From NCBI GenBank assembly GCA_000708835.1, contig DF236965.1, forward strand, positions 190,700-254,699: a stretch of DNA of 64,000 bases, read 5' to 3'. The position numbers and the translations under genes are program-made. The notes beneath the pieces are model-generated. The model was not told the origin of the DNA and ran no database searches. It saw only the letters and a list, made by a program, of their open reading frames with translations. How positions within the stretch are numbered: the stretch's first letter is position 1; every line of letters begins with the position of its first letter. Positions 1 to 11,371 of this stretch are shown here, piece after piece. Source of the DNA: Klebsormidium nitens. Its lineage: Eukaryota > Streptophyta > Klebsormidiophyceae > Klebsormidiales > Klebsormidiaceae.

Positions 1-3000
1 CAGCGAGCTCGCCGTCGATCACCTCCTGGGACTCAGCACTGCAAAGCGAAGAAAGGCAGTCATTACGGGTTTTAAGGCAGACAACCACTTGGGATTTCTA
101 CGTTCTTGATCAGGGACGCAAACAATCGCTTCCCATGTGCATGGTCCTCAATCAGCAAGCTCCACATGACACTCCGAACTGTTTCTCTGGCTGCGTGTCA
201 ATGCATACCTGCTCGAACTCATCCTCCCTCTTATAATCGCCCCGATTATATGGACAAGCCACGTCAGCTGTCCATCCATCACCGCGATCTGGGCCGCGTT
301 CCCCTGAACCTGCCCCGCTTCAGTGAAGCGCTGAAGCAGGGGCTCCATGAGCGCAATGATGTACTTGGACGTCTTCTCGTACTGCAGGGGCGGCAGCGGG
401 GCCAAAGGTCAGCGCCGCTCGTCTAATCCTGTACATGACAAATTGATTGCGCGAACATCCAGACCAGCTCCGTTCCACTTGGAAGAAAGGTGTACGGTCG
501 CTCAATCATGAGAAAGCTCCTCAGCTTAGAGCGACAAGCAAGCATAGGGTTGGTCGCTAACAAGTGGCCAACCCGTACAGTGAGTCAGAAGCCCGCCAGA
601 GCTGCCCTGTGGACTCTGTGCAATAGTAACGGTTCGAAACCGCTCACCTGGAACCGACACAAGTAGGGCAAGCTGTCTAGTTGGTCCTGGAGCTGCTCCT
701 CGTTGTCCAGCGGATCCTCTCCGGTGGTGCCTTGGAGCACCGTCTGGACGGAATCCAATCTGCCACAGCGTTGCCACTGTCAGTTGCTTCATTTTGAATT
801 GCACAATGGTCCCTCTCATTCTGCCTGCTAGAAGATCAAAACACTCAAACTTGTTACAAGCCTTTGGACATGCGTCAGATCGCAATGGTTTTGGCCGCTT
901 CAATTGCAGCTCAGATGCGGACTTCAAACCCACCTGGACGTGATGTAGGCTTCCGTGATCTTGGGCACAAAGCCCTCTAGCAGGCTTGGCGAGTCGCTCT
1001 TCAGGTACGGCATCGAAGACACCAAGCGGGACCACAATCCAAGCAGGTAATAAACGCTGCCACTGGCCCACTGCAGTCAACAATGATCCAATTTGAGACC
1101 TTTCTTTGTTCCTGTTCAGAACGGTTTGGCCACATACGTTGTCCTTCCTGGGCGTTCTCTGATCGCAGCACTCAACATATGCGTCGAGTACTATGCCCAA
1201 GACGTTATCAGGAGATGAGCGGGCAACCAGAATCTGCATCAACCAAGGCAGGAGTACTTCATAGAGAACACTAAGTCAAAAGCACTGACCTGCCAGCTTT
1301 GGAGGGACTTGATGGTAAACTCGGCCACCAGTCTGATCCAGTCGGCATAGTTCTCCACGTTTACCAACTCGGACAGCTGCATTGAAGACAGGACGTCTCA
1401 ATCAGAACACGCGTTTCCTCCAAAGCAACTGTATTCGAAAACGCAATAAGACGCCAAACAGAAGGCCTCCACTCAATACATCTGATCACAGACGAAAGCA
1501 GAGTCCTTACTTGATAGTTGGTCTTCAACCTCCCCAGTAACCGGCAGTACTCGTGATAGTTGTCGTGCTCCGAAAGGCCTGCAAACGAAGGCAGGAAATG
1601 GTCACGTGAAATGCATCCGGATCAATACCTCGATTGGACGAGACTTGGCCTCTGCGGAATCCCAACCTTACCTAGATGGTCAAAACTTGAAATCACCAAT
1701 CAGACATGCGGAATACCAGACGACATGAGCTACAAGTTGGAAACCTGAAGCCATGCAATTACACAACTCCTCACCTTGTTGTGTTCTAAGAATCTCTCTG
1801 GTTCCTGTCATGAGGTGAGACAGGAACTTTGACCGTTCCGTTTCGCCCGAGAAGAGTGACCTCCGTACCGATGCTAATCGGACAAGGCACTCCAGAGCCT
1901 GCAGAAATAGTCAATGGCAAGTAAGCAAAACAACCATGACACTTCTTTCACCTCCTTTCACAAACCTTGCCTGTCAAAGATTGCTGTCATAAGGACAAAC
2001 CGATAAATAAAATGGTGCCACTTCGACAAATTGTGCCACTTCAATATGAAAGTCCTCACCTGGTTGGAAAGTGGTGGCTTAGTGGATGAGTAGTAATCCA
2101 AGAAGAGCTGCATCGTGGCTGTGTCCTCAATGACAGGCCTCCAGGACGAGGGGATCTGTTACAACATGGAGAAAGCATGGTGAGGTCCTACAGACTCCTG
2201 AACTCATCTACATCTACTTTGTGCATGCCAGGGCACGAAAGCTGTCCTTACCAATTCTCTCGCTTGTTGTCTCGCTTGTTGTCTTGCAGAATACATGGAA
2301 TGCAAACTGCTGAAACTGACTGCCATACCCTCCAGATAAAAGTAGGTTCACATGTGACTAAGTGTGGAAGCCTCACCTGGATGGTCCCGAGGTCTTCCGA
2401 ACTCTCATCCAGTGATGTCCCAACGAAGTCGAATGACAAGCACTTGAGTGCCAAACCAATCGCTTGCTCCCGCAGCTTATCATCGGCTGCAGATTTCAAA
2501 CGATCCCGTCATTGTTCAGAGTCCAGAGTAGAGTGGCCGATACCATGCTAGTGCGACATCAATCTTGTGACGTCGAAGAATCATTCTCAAGTCGATCTTT
2601 GTACAAGTGCTTGTACATCAACCTCTTGAGAACGGATATGGCGGAACCTCACCATTGGCCTGCAATTGTCGCAGTGACGTGAGGGAGATCTGGAATGTCT
2701 CAAAGAGTGCCAAGTCCCGGAATGAGCAGGCGGTCTTCCGGTGATGGGTCAGAGACCGACCAGGTGTGGCCTGAAGAGAAAGTTGGGCCGTGAGTAACAA
2801 GCACAGGTTTATTTCAAAGCAAGGGTTGGGCGACTCTGAGGCAGACTGTTTGAGTAAGTGAAATGAGGCAGACTGTTTGAGTTAAGTGAAATTCTGCTTT
2901 TCAGCAAGCCATGCGAACAGTATTCAAAGAATCCATTCAAGCAGAAAAAGGAAAGTGGGGCAGAAGCACCACCTGATTCATCTCCGCCACCAACTGGTTC

Positions 3001-3947
3001 AGAATCTTCAGACCAAGGTAGAAGTGATCAAGGGAGCCCTGCATGATCCGGACAGCAAAAGATGGTTATTGAGGACTCAAGGTAAAAGAGACCATGAGCA
3101 ATGGAGAGTTCCGCACAGCCTGCAGCCTCATCACGGTAAGCGCTCAGACACACTGTGCAATTAAATGAGGCAAAGGCAGGATCTGACCAACTTCTGGACG
3201 GCAAGTGCCAATATGCCCGGTCCAAGTTGTCCAACTCTGACATGAATGACATAAGTGTAAGAAAAGTTACCACCACCAGTTCTATGATTACCTGGGCCAG
3301 AAACTTCATTGCTTCTTTCACAATGTCCCGATGGCGGTCATCGTCGTACCAACCAAGTTTCGTGACTCGACACAGTAGTTGTATGAGCGAAGTTGTAACA
3401 AAGGGCTCAGCTTTCGGCCCCTTCGTGGCCAGGTACGAGACCACATAGTTTCCTGCAGCACACAAGATACTCTTGGAACAGCTCAGATCAGCAATGCTGG
3501 TCCCGGGGTTGCCACAATACAGGCGAAGGATCAACATGTTCACTAACCATCACAATAAGCGTTCCGCATGCAATTTACAGCCTTTAGCGCAATTGAGTAT
3601 ATATGTGCCCAGCCTGTTCGCCAACAGATGCCAATGTACTCCGCTTGCTGCATGGTAGCCCATCAACAAGGCTCTAGAGAAAGCAGGTAGTCCTTACGAA
3701 TATCGAGTCGAAGCTGAGTTGAGAGAGTGTTGTCCGTGAGGAGTTTGACAAGGCTGGAGCTTGCCAACAGCTGGGCATAGGGTGATGCCGAATTGTCGAG
3801 AATGTACTGACACTGGGAGATGTAATCGGTGTTCACCGAGAACACTGCCAGCGTCTGCTCTGCATGAGCCCGCTCCTGGGGATTGCTAGAATTGTACAGG
3901 CGCTCACACAGCGACTCCAACTGGGCCAAACTCTGCATATTGGCCAT
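1..3947 (-). CDS. XPO7: Exportin-7 (RanBP16-type importin-beta karyopherin), 5' part of gene
   Basis: Nuclear transport receptor of the importin-beta family that uses RanGTP to carry proteins out of the nucleus. The start is the ATG at 3947, giving [18 protein letters not shown]. Thirteen exons read in a consistent phase: 3947-3698, 3452-3292, 3038-2973, 2770-2653, 2486-2377, 2155-2060, 1898-1775, 1578-1511, 1376-1290, 1070-934, 759-648, 381-209 and 38 to beyond 1. Together they encode about 513 residues, roughly half of a usual 1050-1100-residue exportin-7. Segments typical of plant exportin-7 are [48 protein letters not shown] and LPYLCRF. The gene runs off the left edge, so its 3' end is not visible. 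It is divergent from the TPR-thioredoxin gene with 849 bases between start codons. Confidence 0.93.
2838..2892. repeat. Two-copy tandem repeat in an exportin-7 intron
   Basis: Two adjacent copies of a 27-28-base unit (2838-2864 and 2865-2892) differ by one inserted T. Each begins gaggcagactgtttgag. They lie in the intron between the exons at 3038-2973 and 2770-2653. This is a small recent duplication with no visible function. Confidence 0.9.
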
Positions 3948-4796
3948 CTTTTTGCAGATTGGAACTCTATTGTAAACCCTCCAGGCAAGTACTTCAAAGT
4001 GGAAACTCCAACATGGGAGGCGGCCTTAGAAAAGACATCAGCACTGGCTGCCTGGAACTTTCATGAGGAACCTGCAAAAGCGGTCAATGCGCAACCCGCC
4101 AAAGGAACTAATTGCATGGCAAACCTACTCATCCATTTCGTGCTCACATATCGATCCGCACCAATGGAAACTCGGGCTGATCAGGAAAGCGGGTCAATGC
4201 TGTCCGTAATGCAACCAGAACTCTTTCTAAACACCCAAGCGTTGGCACCTTCCATCCATTACTTGCAGCATCGTTGGCTGACAAAGAGACACAACCTTCG
4301 TCCGGAAGCCTGAAGGAGGACCAAGATCAGGCCAGGTTGCAGGCGCCTTAGCAAACAACACGCTGCTACGTAGGACTAGCGCATTGCCCACATGTATGGT
4401 GAAGAATGCAGGAGGCACGTGAGGAGAGGAAGCTATCTTAGGTGCCAGCTATTGACTATTCTCATATTTAGGGTTTCAAATTTGGTGGCGACGTTTGGTT
4501 AACTCTCAAAGCCGAAACTACAAGCTTCTCACCCCAACCTAGTTTCCAGCGGTTCCTTCTTTTGCGTTCTCCATCTATCTCTTCTCGTCTCGAGCATGCC
4601 AATGCAGGGCGTTCTAAAAGCTTGCCCGGCATGAAGCTTTGTGCATGATGCCAGCTCGGAACTCGCTTGAGGCATCTATTGCTCGAGCAGGATCGCTTGG
4701 ACGCTTTGCACAGCTTATTGATATAGATTTAGCTGCGTCTTGAACGACGTCCTCTCATATATCCAGATTGGTGGTCGAAGCTTGGACGTCAGCAAC
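3948..4796. promoter_or_regulatory. Divergent promoter region between XPO7 and the TPR-thioredoxin gene
   Basis: This 849-base gap separates two start codons that point away from each other, so it must hold both 5' UTRs and both promoters unless an upstream non-coding exon exists. I see no convincing TATA box, no long ORF with coding character and no repeat. The assignment is by position only. Confidence 0.5.
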
Positions 4797-7700
4797 ATGG
4801 GTGGCGGCGACAAATGTACTCCTTCATCTGAAGATGATGCTCACGACGTCAATGGAGGACATGAGAAGCAGCAGGGGAGCAAAGAAGCCGAAGAGGTACA
4901 TTGTCCTGCAGGAAATTGACTCTGGTTCTTGTGCATTTTCTTTAGTTTTGGGACTTGTGCTTTGATGCAATGCCACATCACGGCCTGAAAGTGCCATGCA
5001 TACAATTCAATGTCTGCTGAACTTGATCGTGCAATGCTGTCAATGCACAGTTCAGTGTAACAAGTGGGGAGAAATAAGTGGTCGATGCTTGAATCTTGCT
5101 AAAACGCCAATGATGCTGTTCAGTCAAAACAGGCAATCATGCCAACTTTTGATCAAGCAAGGAGCAAGAGCCTTTTGCGATTGAGCAACCGCTAGGAAAC
5201 TTGAGAGCGGGTGGTGTTATTCGAAATGAGAACATCGAAATGAAACAACTGAACCTTGGAGCGGAAAACTCTCTCTCAGACTCGCTTCCACGTGCTCCCT
5301 CTGCAGCTCAAGAACCAGGGGAATGAGCTGTATCAAGCTGGGAGGGTCAAAGATGCACTATCCAAATTTGACGAGGCCGTCTCAAAGTCCCCCGATGTGG
5401 CTGTCTACCGAGCCAACAAAGCAGCAGCTCTGTCCAGCCTGGGCAGGCTGGGGGAGGCAATGCTGGAAAGCAAGGTGGGCCTGCTTAACGACTTCGGCGG
5501 CGGGAACGTTCTGAAGAGGCGTCTTTCATGGATATATCATTCATCTGAGCTTGGAAAGATTGCCTTTGTGCTCAATTGAGTGTGTAGCGTCACCCACATG
5601 GATTTTGACCATTGATGTCATTCTTGCTTGGCTTAAGGCCTTCTCTAAGTTCCAAATCTATAAGACCTGGAATTTGTAGCGCATCTTTAGAGTGCATGTG
5701 TTTAGCGATTCTGTGGAGGCCTTTGTCTAGTGTCCAAGGCAAGCTTTTTGGTTGAGCCTTTTGACACAAGATACCTCAGAAGAAGAAGGCCATCTTGTTG
5801 CTTCTCAATACACTTCACATAAACTGATTGCATATGCATGACAACCAAAACAAAGCTTCTGTCTGCTGCAGAAAGCAGTAGAGCTAGACGACAACTATGC
5901 ACGAGCCCATGAACGGCTGGCAAACCTGTGCCTGAGGCTTGGAAGGTTCAAGGAGGCGAAGAAACACTTCGAAAAGGCTGGCGAGGGAGGAAAGGATGGT
6001 CAAAAGCGGGCTGACCAGGTGAGGGATGTCAAACCTGGTGTGCCTCAATCAGGCTGCTAGTACGTATGAATGGGTGTGAGAGCGGGAATGAATCAGATGT
6101 GCATGAGACGGACTTAGCTTAACCTTGAGGCGTTGATCTTGTTTTGTTTCGAAGGCTGAGGTGTCTGCTAAACACGGGGCACCTTGGGCAAGCAATAGAG
6201 CTGGACCTGCATACCGCAAATTCAGTCAAGGGTCGATCCGAGGAGAATCTTTCTCGATTACACCAGTCAACTTCTCCTAGATCAATATAGAATCATTGTC
6301 AAGGATTAATGAACATAGAGCAGAGGTCAGTGCAATTCTTGCACCTAAAGCTCTTGTATGTGACTGGAAGACAGACGAGAGGCTTCAGGGGTAAGTCGTA
6401 TTGACTCTCTAGTTCGCCCTTTGTTCCGCAGACTAGATGTTATCTATAGCTAGAGCATCTTCGCTCGGACCAGTCGCTACCCTCTTGGAACTCCCAATCT
6501 CATGGCACTACATCGTTATGTCATTACCATTTTCCATCAGCTCACTGCAAATCCGGTCAAACCTGGCCGCCTGACCTGAGTCCGGTTTGAGCCTGTCGCA
6601 AAACTGTACCCAATGCGCACAATCCGGACCCTTTGATGTCCTGGATGCTAAGGAACGGACGGCCGAAGTTCTGCATCTTTGGCCGGGATTTTGCAAAAAC
6701 ATCAACATAGTGATTGGGTCAGGCCAGGTTTGACCAAACTCGCAGTATCATCGGATCAACAGCCGCCCTCTGTCTCCAGCTGGATCAGCACGCCAAGGCC
6801 GCCTTGTGTGCGCGTGACAAGGGTGAGTGGGAGAAGGCACTGCGAGAAGCGGACGCCACAATTCAGGGGGGCGCCGACGCTGACTGCACCCTGCTGGGAG
6901 TGAAGGCAGAGGCACTCCAGAATCTGGGCCGGAGCGACGAAGCGGAGAAGGCGCGTGCGCAAGCGGAGAAAGCGGCAGCGGATGCAGGGACACCGGCCAT
7001 CAGGGTGAGCAACGGACAAGGAGGGTCTGCTGTAGGCCTGTGTAAGTTTGTCTAATGGGGAACCCTTCTCTGAAAATTTCGATGTCGGTGGAAAATGTGG
7101 GGGAGTTTGCCTCGTAGTCCGGGTTTGCCGGCTTTCGTATGGAGAGATTTGCTTCCTTGTACGAGGAAGGAGACGAGATGTTGGTGAGCTGGCCTGGTTA
7201 GACTTCAGCCCCCACCGTCTGCACTTTCCTTTTTCAAAGTGCTATTGCTTATGCTGGTGCTCGGCGATGACGCAAACGGCTCCGGTCAATTAATGACGCC
7301 TTCTGTGCTGGATAGCTGTGAGCCGTGGTAATGACACGGTTGTCCTCGTCTGTATGCTGTCTTCATCTTTATCTTCGGCGTCGCAACGATTCAATAGATG
7401 CCCCATGGGCCCCACGCTTCTCTTCCCTTCAGCAGAAGACGTTTGCTTCAAGTTTTTAAGAACGAGCCCCTCAAAAGAGTCTCCCGTGTTCCCTCTCGTC
7501 AGGATCCGGTCATCTCCATGCTGCGCGCGAAGATCGCCGCCTCGACGGGCAACTTCGACGGCGCCGTCGCGGCCGCCGAGCGCGCCGTGAAGCTCGACCC
7601 CGACAACTGCGCCGCCATCCAAACCTTAAAGCAGGTGCGCGCGCTGGCAAACGCGCGCACCCGCGGGAACGACCTGTTCAAGGCGGGCGACTTCGGGGGG

Positions 7701-9672
7701 GCCGAGAAGGCGTACTCGGAGGGCCTGGAAACCCCCCTGGGAAAGGAGAACGCGTTCCTGCTGTCGAACCGGGCGGCCGCGCGGTCGAAGCAGGGCCACT
7801 GGGAGGAGGCGCTCGCGGACGCGGACAAAGCTACGCGCGCATATCCGAACTACAGGTGGGGTGCCTGTGTGCGGTGTAGCGAGTGACATCCTAGGCGTCG
7901 AAAAATGTTGCAAGCAGTGGCTGCCCCGCTTCGACACAACGTATTCAAGCGTCCCTCTCGAAATGTTTCACCCACGAACTTTCAGGGAGTTAGGTGAGAG
8001 TATCGCGGAGGAGGGAGGATCTGCCGCTTTGGCTTCAACAACGGTCGCTGTTTGACGGAAAAGCTTCCCTTTTATTACCCGCCAGATTATGACAGTTCGT
8101 CTACGGTTCCAAGATTGTGGCCCTTCCTCTCCTGCAGCAAAGCGAAGCTGCGAAGGGCGCACGCGTACCGAAACTTAGGCAGGCACGAGGAGGCGGTGAG
8201 AGACCTGGAAGAACTAGCGGCGGCGGCACCGTATGACGCGGACCTGGGCCGGGAGCTGTGGGAGGCGAACCGCGAGCTGGCGCAGTCGCGGGGCGAAGAC
8301 GTGTCGGGGTGGAAATTCACACCGCCGGGGGGCCTCGTGGATGTGACGAGCGATCAGCAGTACCGGGAGAGGGTGAATGGGCCCGGCCTGGTCGTGGGCT
8401 ACTTCACAGGTGGGCCGTCCTTCGCGATCCGTGTTTCTTCATGCCGACGTCATCTGGGCCTCTACGACAGGCGTATTAGGCTTCGATAGAGTCAGCTTCT
8501 ACCAAGGGGATCGGCGAAGCCGGCTAGAGCCTTGATTCGAGACGGTTTCGACATCAATGTCTTTGTGTATCGTCAGCTTTTTCAGGGAACCTGAGCAGTC
8601 ACAGAGAACATACGCTCACAAAAGCTGAGCGAGAAGAGCGGGATGTCAGAGGAAATACGCTTATAGAAACTGAGCCAGCAAAAAACTTAGCTTCTCGTCA
8701 GCGTTCCACCCGTTCCCAACTTGTACGTCACTGCTCACGAGTGACAACGCCCTCTCTCCGCCGTTCGTCCAGCCACGTGGTGCGGGCCGTGCCGTCAGAT
8801 CGCCCCGGTGATTAAGAAGCTCCCGGAGAAGTACCCCGGGCTCTCCATCATGAAGGTGGACATCGACTCCCACCAGCAGCTGGCTGCGGCGGAGGGGGTG
8901 GCCTCCGTGCCCACGTTCAAAGTGTACAAGTGAGTCACGCTACTTACCAGCGCGTTCAAAGTGTACAAGTGAGTGACGCCACTCAGCAGCACATTCAAGA
9001 GTGTACACTTGAGCAACGCCAGTCAGCAGCACACTAACTGAAACTGCACAGGTGAATAACGCCAGTCAGCAGCACGTTCATATTGCACAGTCGAGTAAGG
9101 CCAGTCAGCAGTATGTTTCAAAGTGTACAAGTGAAAGCCGCCAATCAGCAGCACAGGCCTCTGGCGGTGCAGCCAAGCACACCAGTCCGCGGCATCTCAG
9201 AGGGCGGCCACAGTCGCGACTGCTGCTTGGGATGAGAGTCAACCTACGCAGTTCGTGGTCTTCGGCCAGGCCGTTGTTACAGAGGCAGCTTGCTGTTTGT
9301 GCATCCTGTGTAGAGAAGGTCTCCATGGAAGTGGCCCTGGAACCAGGGGCTGTCAGCGAAGGGGGGACATTTGTATGCAGATCAAGCGAACAACAGTCTC
9401 CAGGATACCTCTGGCTTTCGGCTTCTCCTCGAGGGTTTGGCCCTAAGTCTTGTCTAAGTCGCCTTTGCTCCGTCGAAAAGAAGACCTCTTCTAGAATCTG
9501 ATCCGCCGGCAAGACGACTCTGCTCTTTCGAAAAATTGTCTTTTGATATTGATCCGCCGGATACGTGTGATGCAGAAATGGGCGCAAAGTCAACGAGATC
9601 ACCGGCGCAAACGCCCCTCTCCTGGATCAGGTGATTAGTCAGAACCTTCAAGACATCCTTAAGAAGGTCTGA
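4797..9672 (+). CDS. TTL: TPR-repeat thioredoxin-domain protein (TTL-like)
   Basis: Predicted 505-residue soluble protein: a short acidic N-terminus, several tetratricopeptide repeats that would bind partner proteins, and a C-terminal thioredoxin domain. Exons: 4797-4895, 5307-5474, 5872-6018, 6780-7004, 7503-7855, 8138-8409, 8773-8929 and 9576-9672; all phases join and the stop is TGA at 9670-9672. TPR signatures include LKNQGNELYQAGRVKDALSK near residue 34 and LLSNRAAARSKQGHWEEAL in the fifth exon. The thioredoxin part reads VVGYFTATWCGPCR with the active-site WCGPC near residues 424-428, then VPTFKVYKNGRKV. The order matches plant TTL proteins (brassinosteroid and osmotic-stress scaffolds). 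From memory, land-plant TTLs have lost the active-site cysteines, so the intact motif is notable. A TDX-type protein is the alternative, but I see no Hip-like N-terminus. Confidence 0.9.
6551..6744. mobile_element. MITE-like element with terminal inverted repeats, in a TTL intron
   Basis: Inverted arms: the left arm begins near 6551 and contains gtcaaacctggcc (6556-6568); the right arm contains the exact complement ggccaggtttgac (6722-6734). The match extends outward with small gaps to ctgacc (left) and ggtcag (right). The element is about 190 bases with no ORF, which fits a non-autonomous DNA transposon. It ends only about 35 bases before the acceptor of the exon at 6780. I cannot define a target-site duplication with certainty. 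Confidence 0.6.
8913..9155 (+). repeat. Degenerate tandem array copying the 5' splice site of TTL exon 7
   Basis: The last bases of exon 7 and its donor (ttcaaagtgtacaagtgagt, near 8915-8934) recur about six times within 240 bases: near 8914, 8953, 8991, 9043, 9074 and 9113. Copies are separated by a linker resembling cgccagtcagcagcac, and the period is roughly 30-50 bases. The copies decay progressively. The structure sits at the 5' end of the last intron, so the intron start is built from repeats of the exon edge plus donor. Confidence 0.8.
9475..9560 (+). repeat. Imperfect direct repeat near the TTL last-exon acceptor
   Basis: Two imperfect copies of roughly 40-50 bases each end in gatccgccgg (near 9500 and 9551) and share tcgaaaa upstream. 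They lie 15-70 bases before the final exon (9576), in the same intron as the donor-derived array. Confidence 0.5.
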
Positions 9673-11371
9673 CTCCGCCACATTTAGGAAGAGGAGCTGA
9701 GTACAGTTATTTGCGCGAGGGTTACCTTTCGTTATTGTGTCCCGAGCGATATTTACCGCCAGCCTGATTGATCAAAGGCTGGCAGAGGCGAGTAATCAGG
9801 GTCTCCCCAGAACTGGTTAGTTGTGAGCTAGGCGGCCGTAAGGCAGCTGTATGGCGGAGCGGCAAGCACTGAGGGCCAGTAGTGCCATAGTGCCAATTCG
9901 TGTACATAAGAAGCAAACAGCTTGGCGGCTCGATGGCTGCTCGGTGAATGGTGAAAAGGTACATGCATGATAGGTGATCTCTACTTCATCGATTCCGACG
10001 ATCTTATCATCAAAGATGCTCAGGGTTATGCAGATTGGAGAACAAAGTCGTGCGTCAGGCCGGATGATTCTGCCGCTATAACAAAACTTGACCTCGGAGA
10101 ATTTCAGACCTCAAAGGCCTTTCTAGCGCGAGTCTTCATGCACGGCATGCTTGCACATGACGGTCGAGTCCAGAATGGATAGCTAATCAAGTTGCAATGG
10201 TCAGCTTAGGAGCGCTACTATGGTACGTTCACGCATAAGTTTTTGCTGATCTTCGGTTCCATGGACACTGAAAATTAAGGATGCGTGATGTCATGATGCA
10301 CATGCAAAAACGGACGCTATAAATTAGTCTCGAACTAGGTATATAATGCTGTGCACAACGTGCTACAGGTCCTTCGAGTATGCCTGGCCCTGCGGAAAAA
10401 TTCTTCACTAGCCGGCGCAGAAAGATAACCCGAAGTCACCACTTGACTATACAAGGCTTAATATGTTAAATCCCACTTCAGCGAATCCTTTAATTTGCGG
10501 AGCCGGCCGTTCTGCTGCTCAACGAGAGTCCCTGTACAGCTTAAGTACGGTATATAGCTAGCGAGTCCTTGACGGCCTCAACAGTAGTTTCTTCTCCTTA
10601 ATGCACCACTCAAGTGTGCATAATCTGCATAATGCATACCTACGCCAGCATGGAGCGGCCGCGTCGTCACGCTCGTCCTGCGCCGGGCATTGCCCTGATC
10701 GATCGGCCTGGGGCCTTCGCTTCCATGATGAGTCAGCGAGCTAATACCTTCGACTGTCGTCCGCCATTGTTAAACATGCAATATTCCTGTAGGCTGAGGA
10801 TTCGAAAAGATACAACTCACGCATGGGTTCTAGCATCAAGGCACATGTCAAGGGCGCTTCAATGCGACGGCCACAGGCTTGTCGCGGAAGACGGTTAAAT
10901 TGCAAGGTTCGGATTCATGGAGAGGGTTACGATCCACTTCTAGGTTGTTTCACGTAGCGGCCGCAAGTGCAGGCTGACGGCGGTGGGCCGTTACTATTTA
11001 CACAATGAAGCCGCAATAGTTCATCTCCACATGCAGCCGCACCGATGCCGAACAGACACTGAGAGAAGAGTGGACATGGCAGCATTGAAGGCACAAGATC
11101 TCGAGCAGACGCACGTGAAAAGTGAGGATGGCAGAATCGAGATGTGGCGCGCGACTGAAGTCTATACACGTCCGTCGTTGCGAGCATGGCGGCGGGGGTT
11201 GACATGCATTGAACAGGCGGACTTGGATGCTCGGGCACATTGAAGTTTACTCTTTGAGCGCTCATTCCGACAACGTGTTCGTAAGCAATCACCTTATTGC
11301 GTACAAATATCTACAGTTCTGCACAGCGAAGGGATGCTCGGTGCTTAGACTCTTCGAAGGCCTGAGGAGGA
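9673..11371. other. Convergent intergenic region, no gene recognised
   Basis: This 1.7-kb gap separates the stop codons of the TTL-like gene and the pterin dehydratase gene, which face each other. It should hold both 3' UTRs. Short open frames exist (for example 9967-10182 on + and several near 11000-11290 on both strands), but none has flanking splice signals or recognisable domains. TATA-like strings near 10317 and 10340 have no gene attached. Confidence 0.5.

Noticed and set aside
526-1242. Long minus-strand open frame (238 codons)
   Set aside because: It runs in the wrong frame through exportin-7 exon 10 and its introns; the exon frames match the family and this one does not.
9967-10182. 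Plus-strand open frame with acidic residues (71 codons)
   Set aside because: No domain, no splice signals, and no continuation upstream or downstream; chance length.
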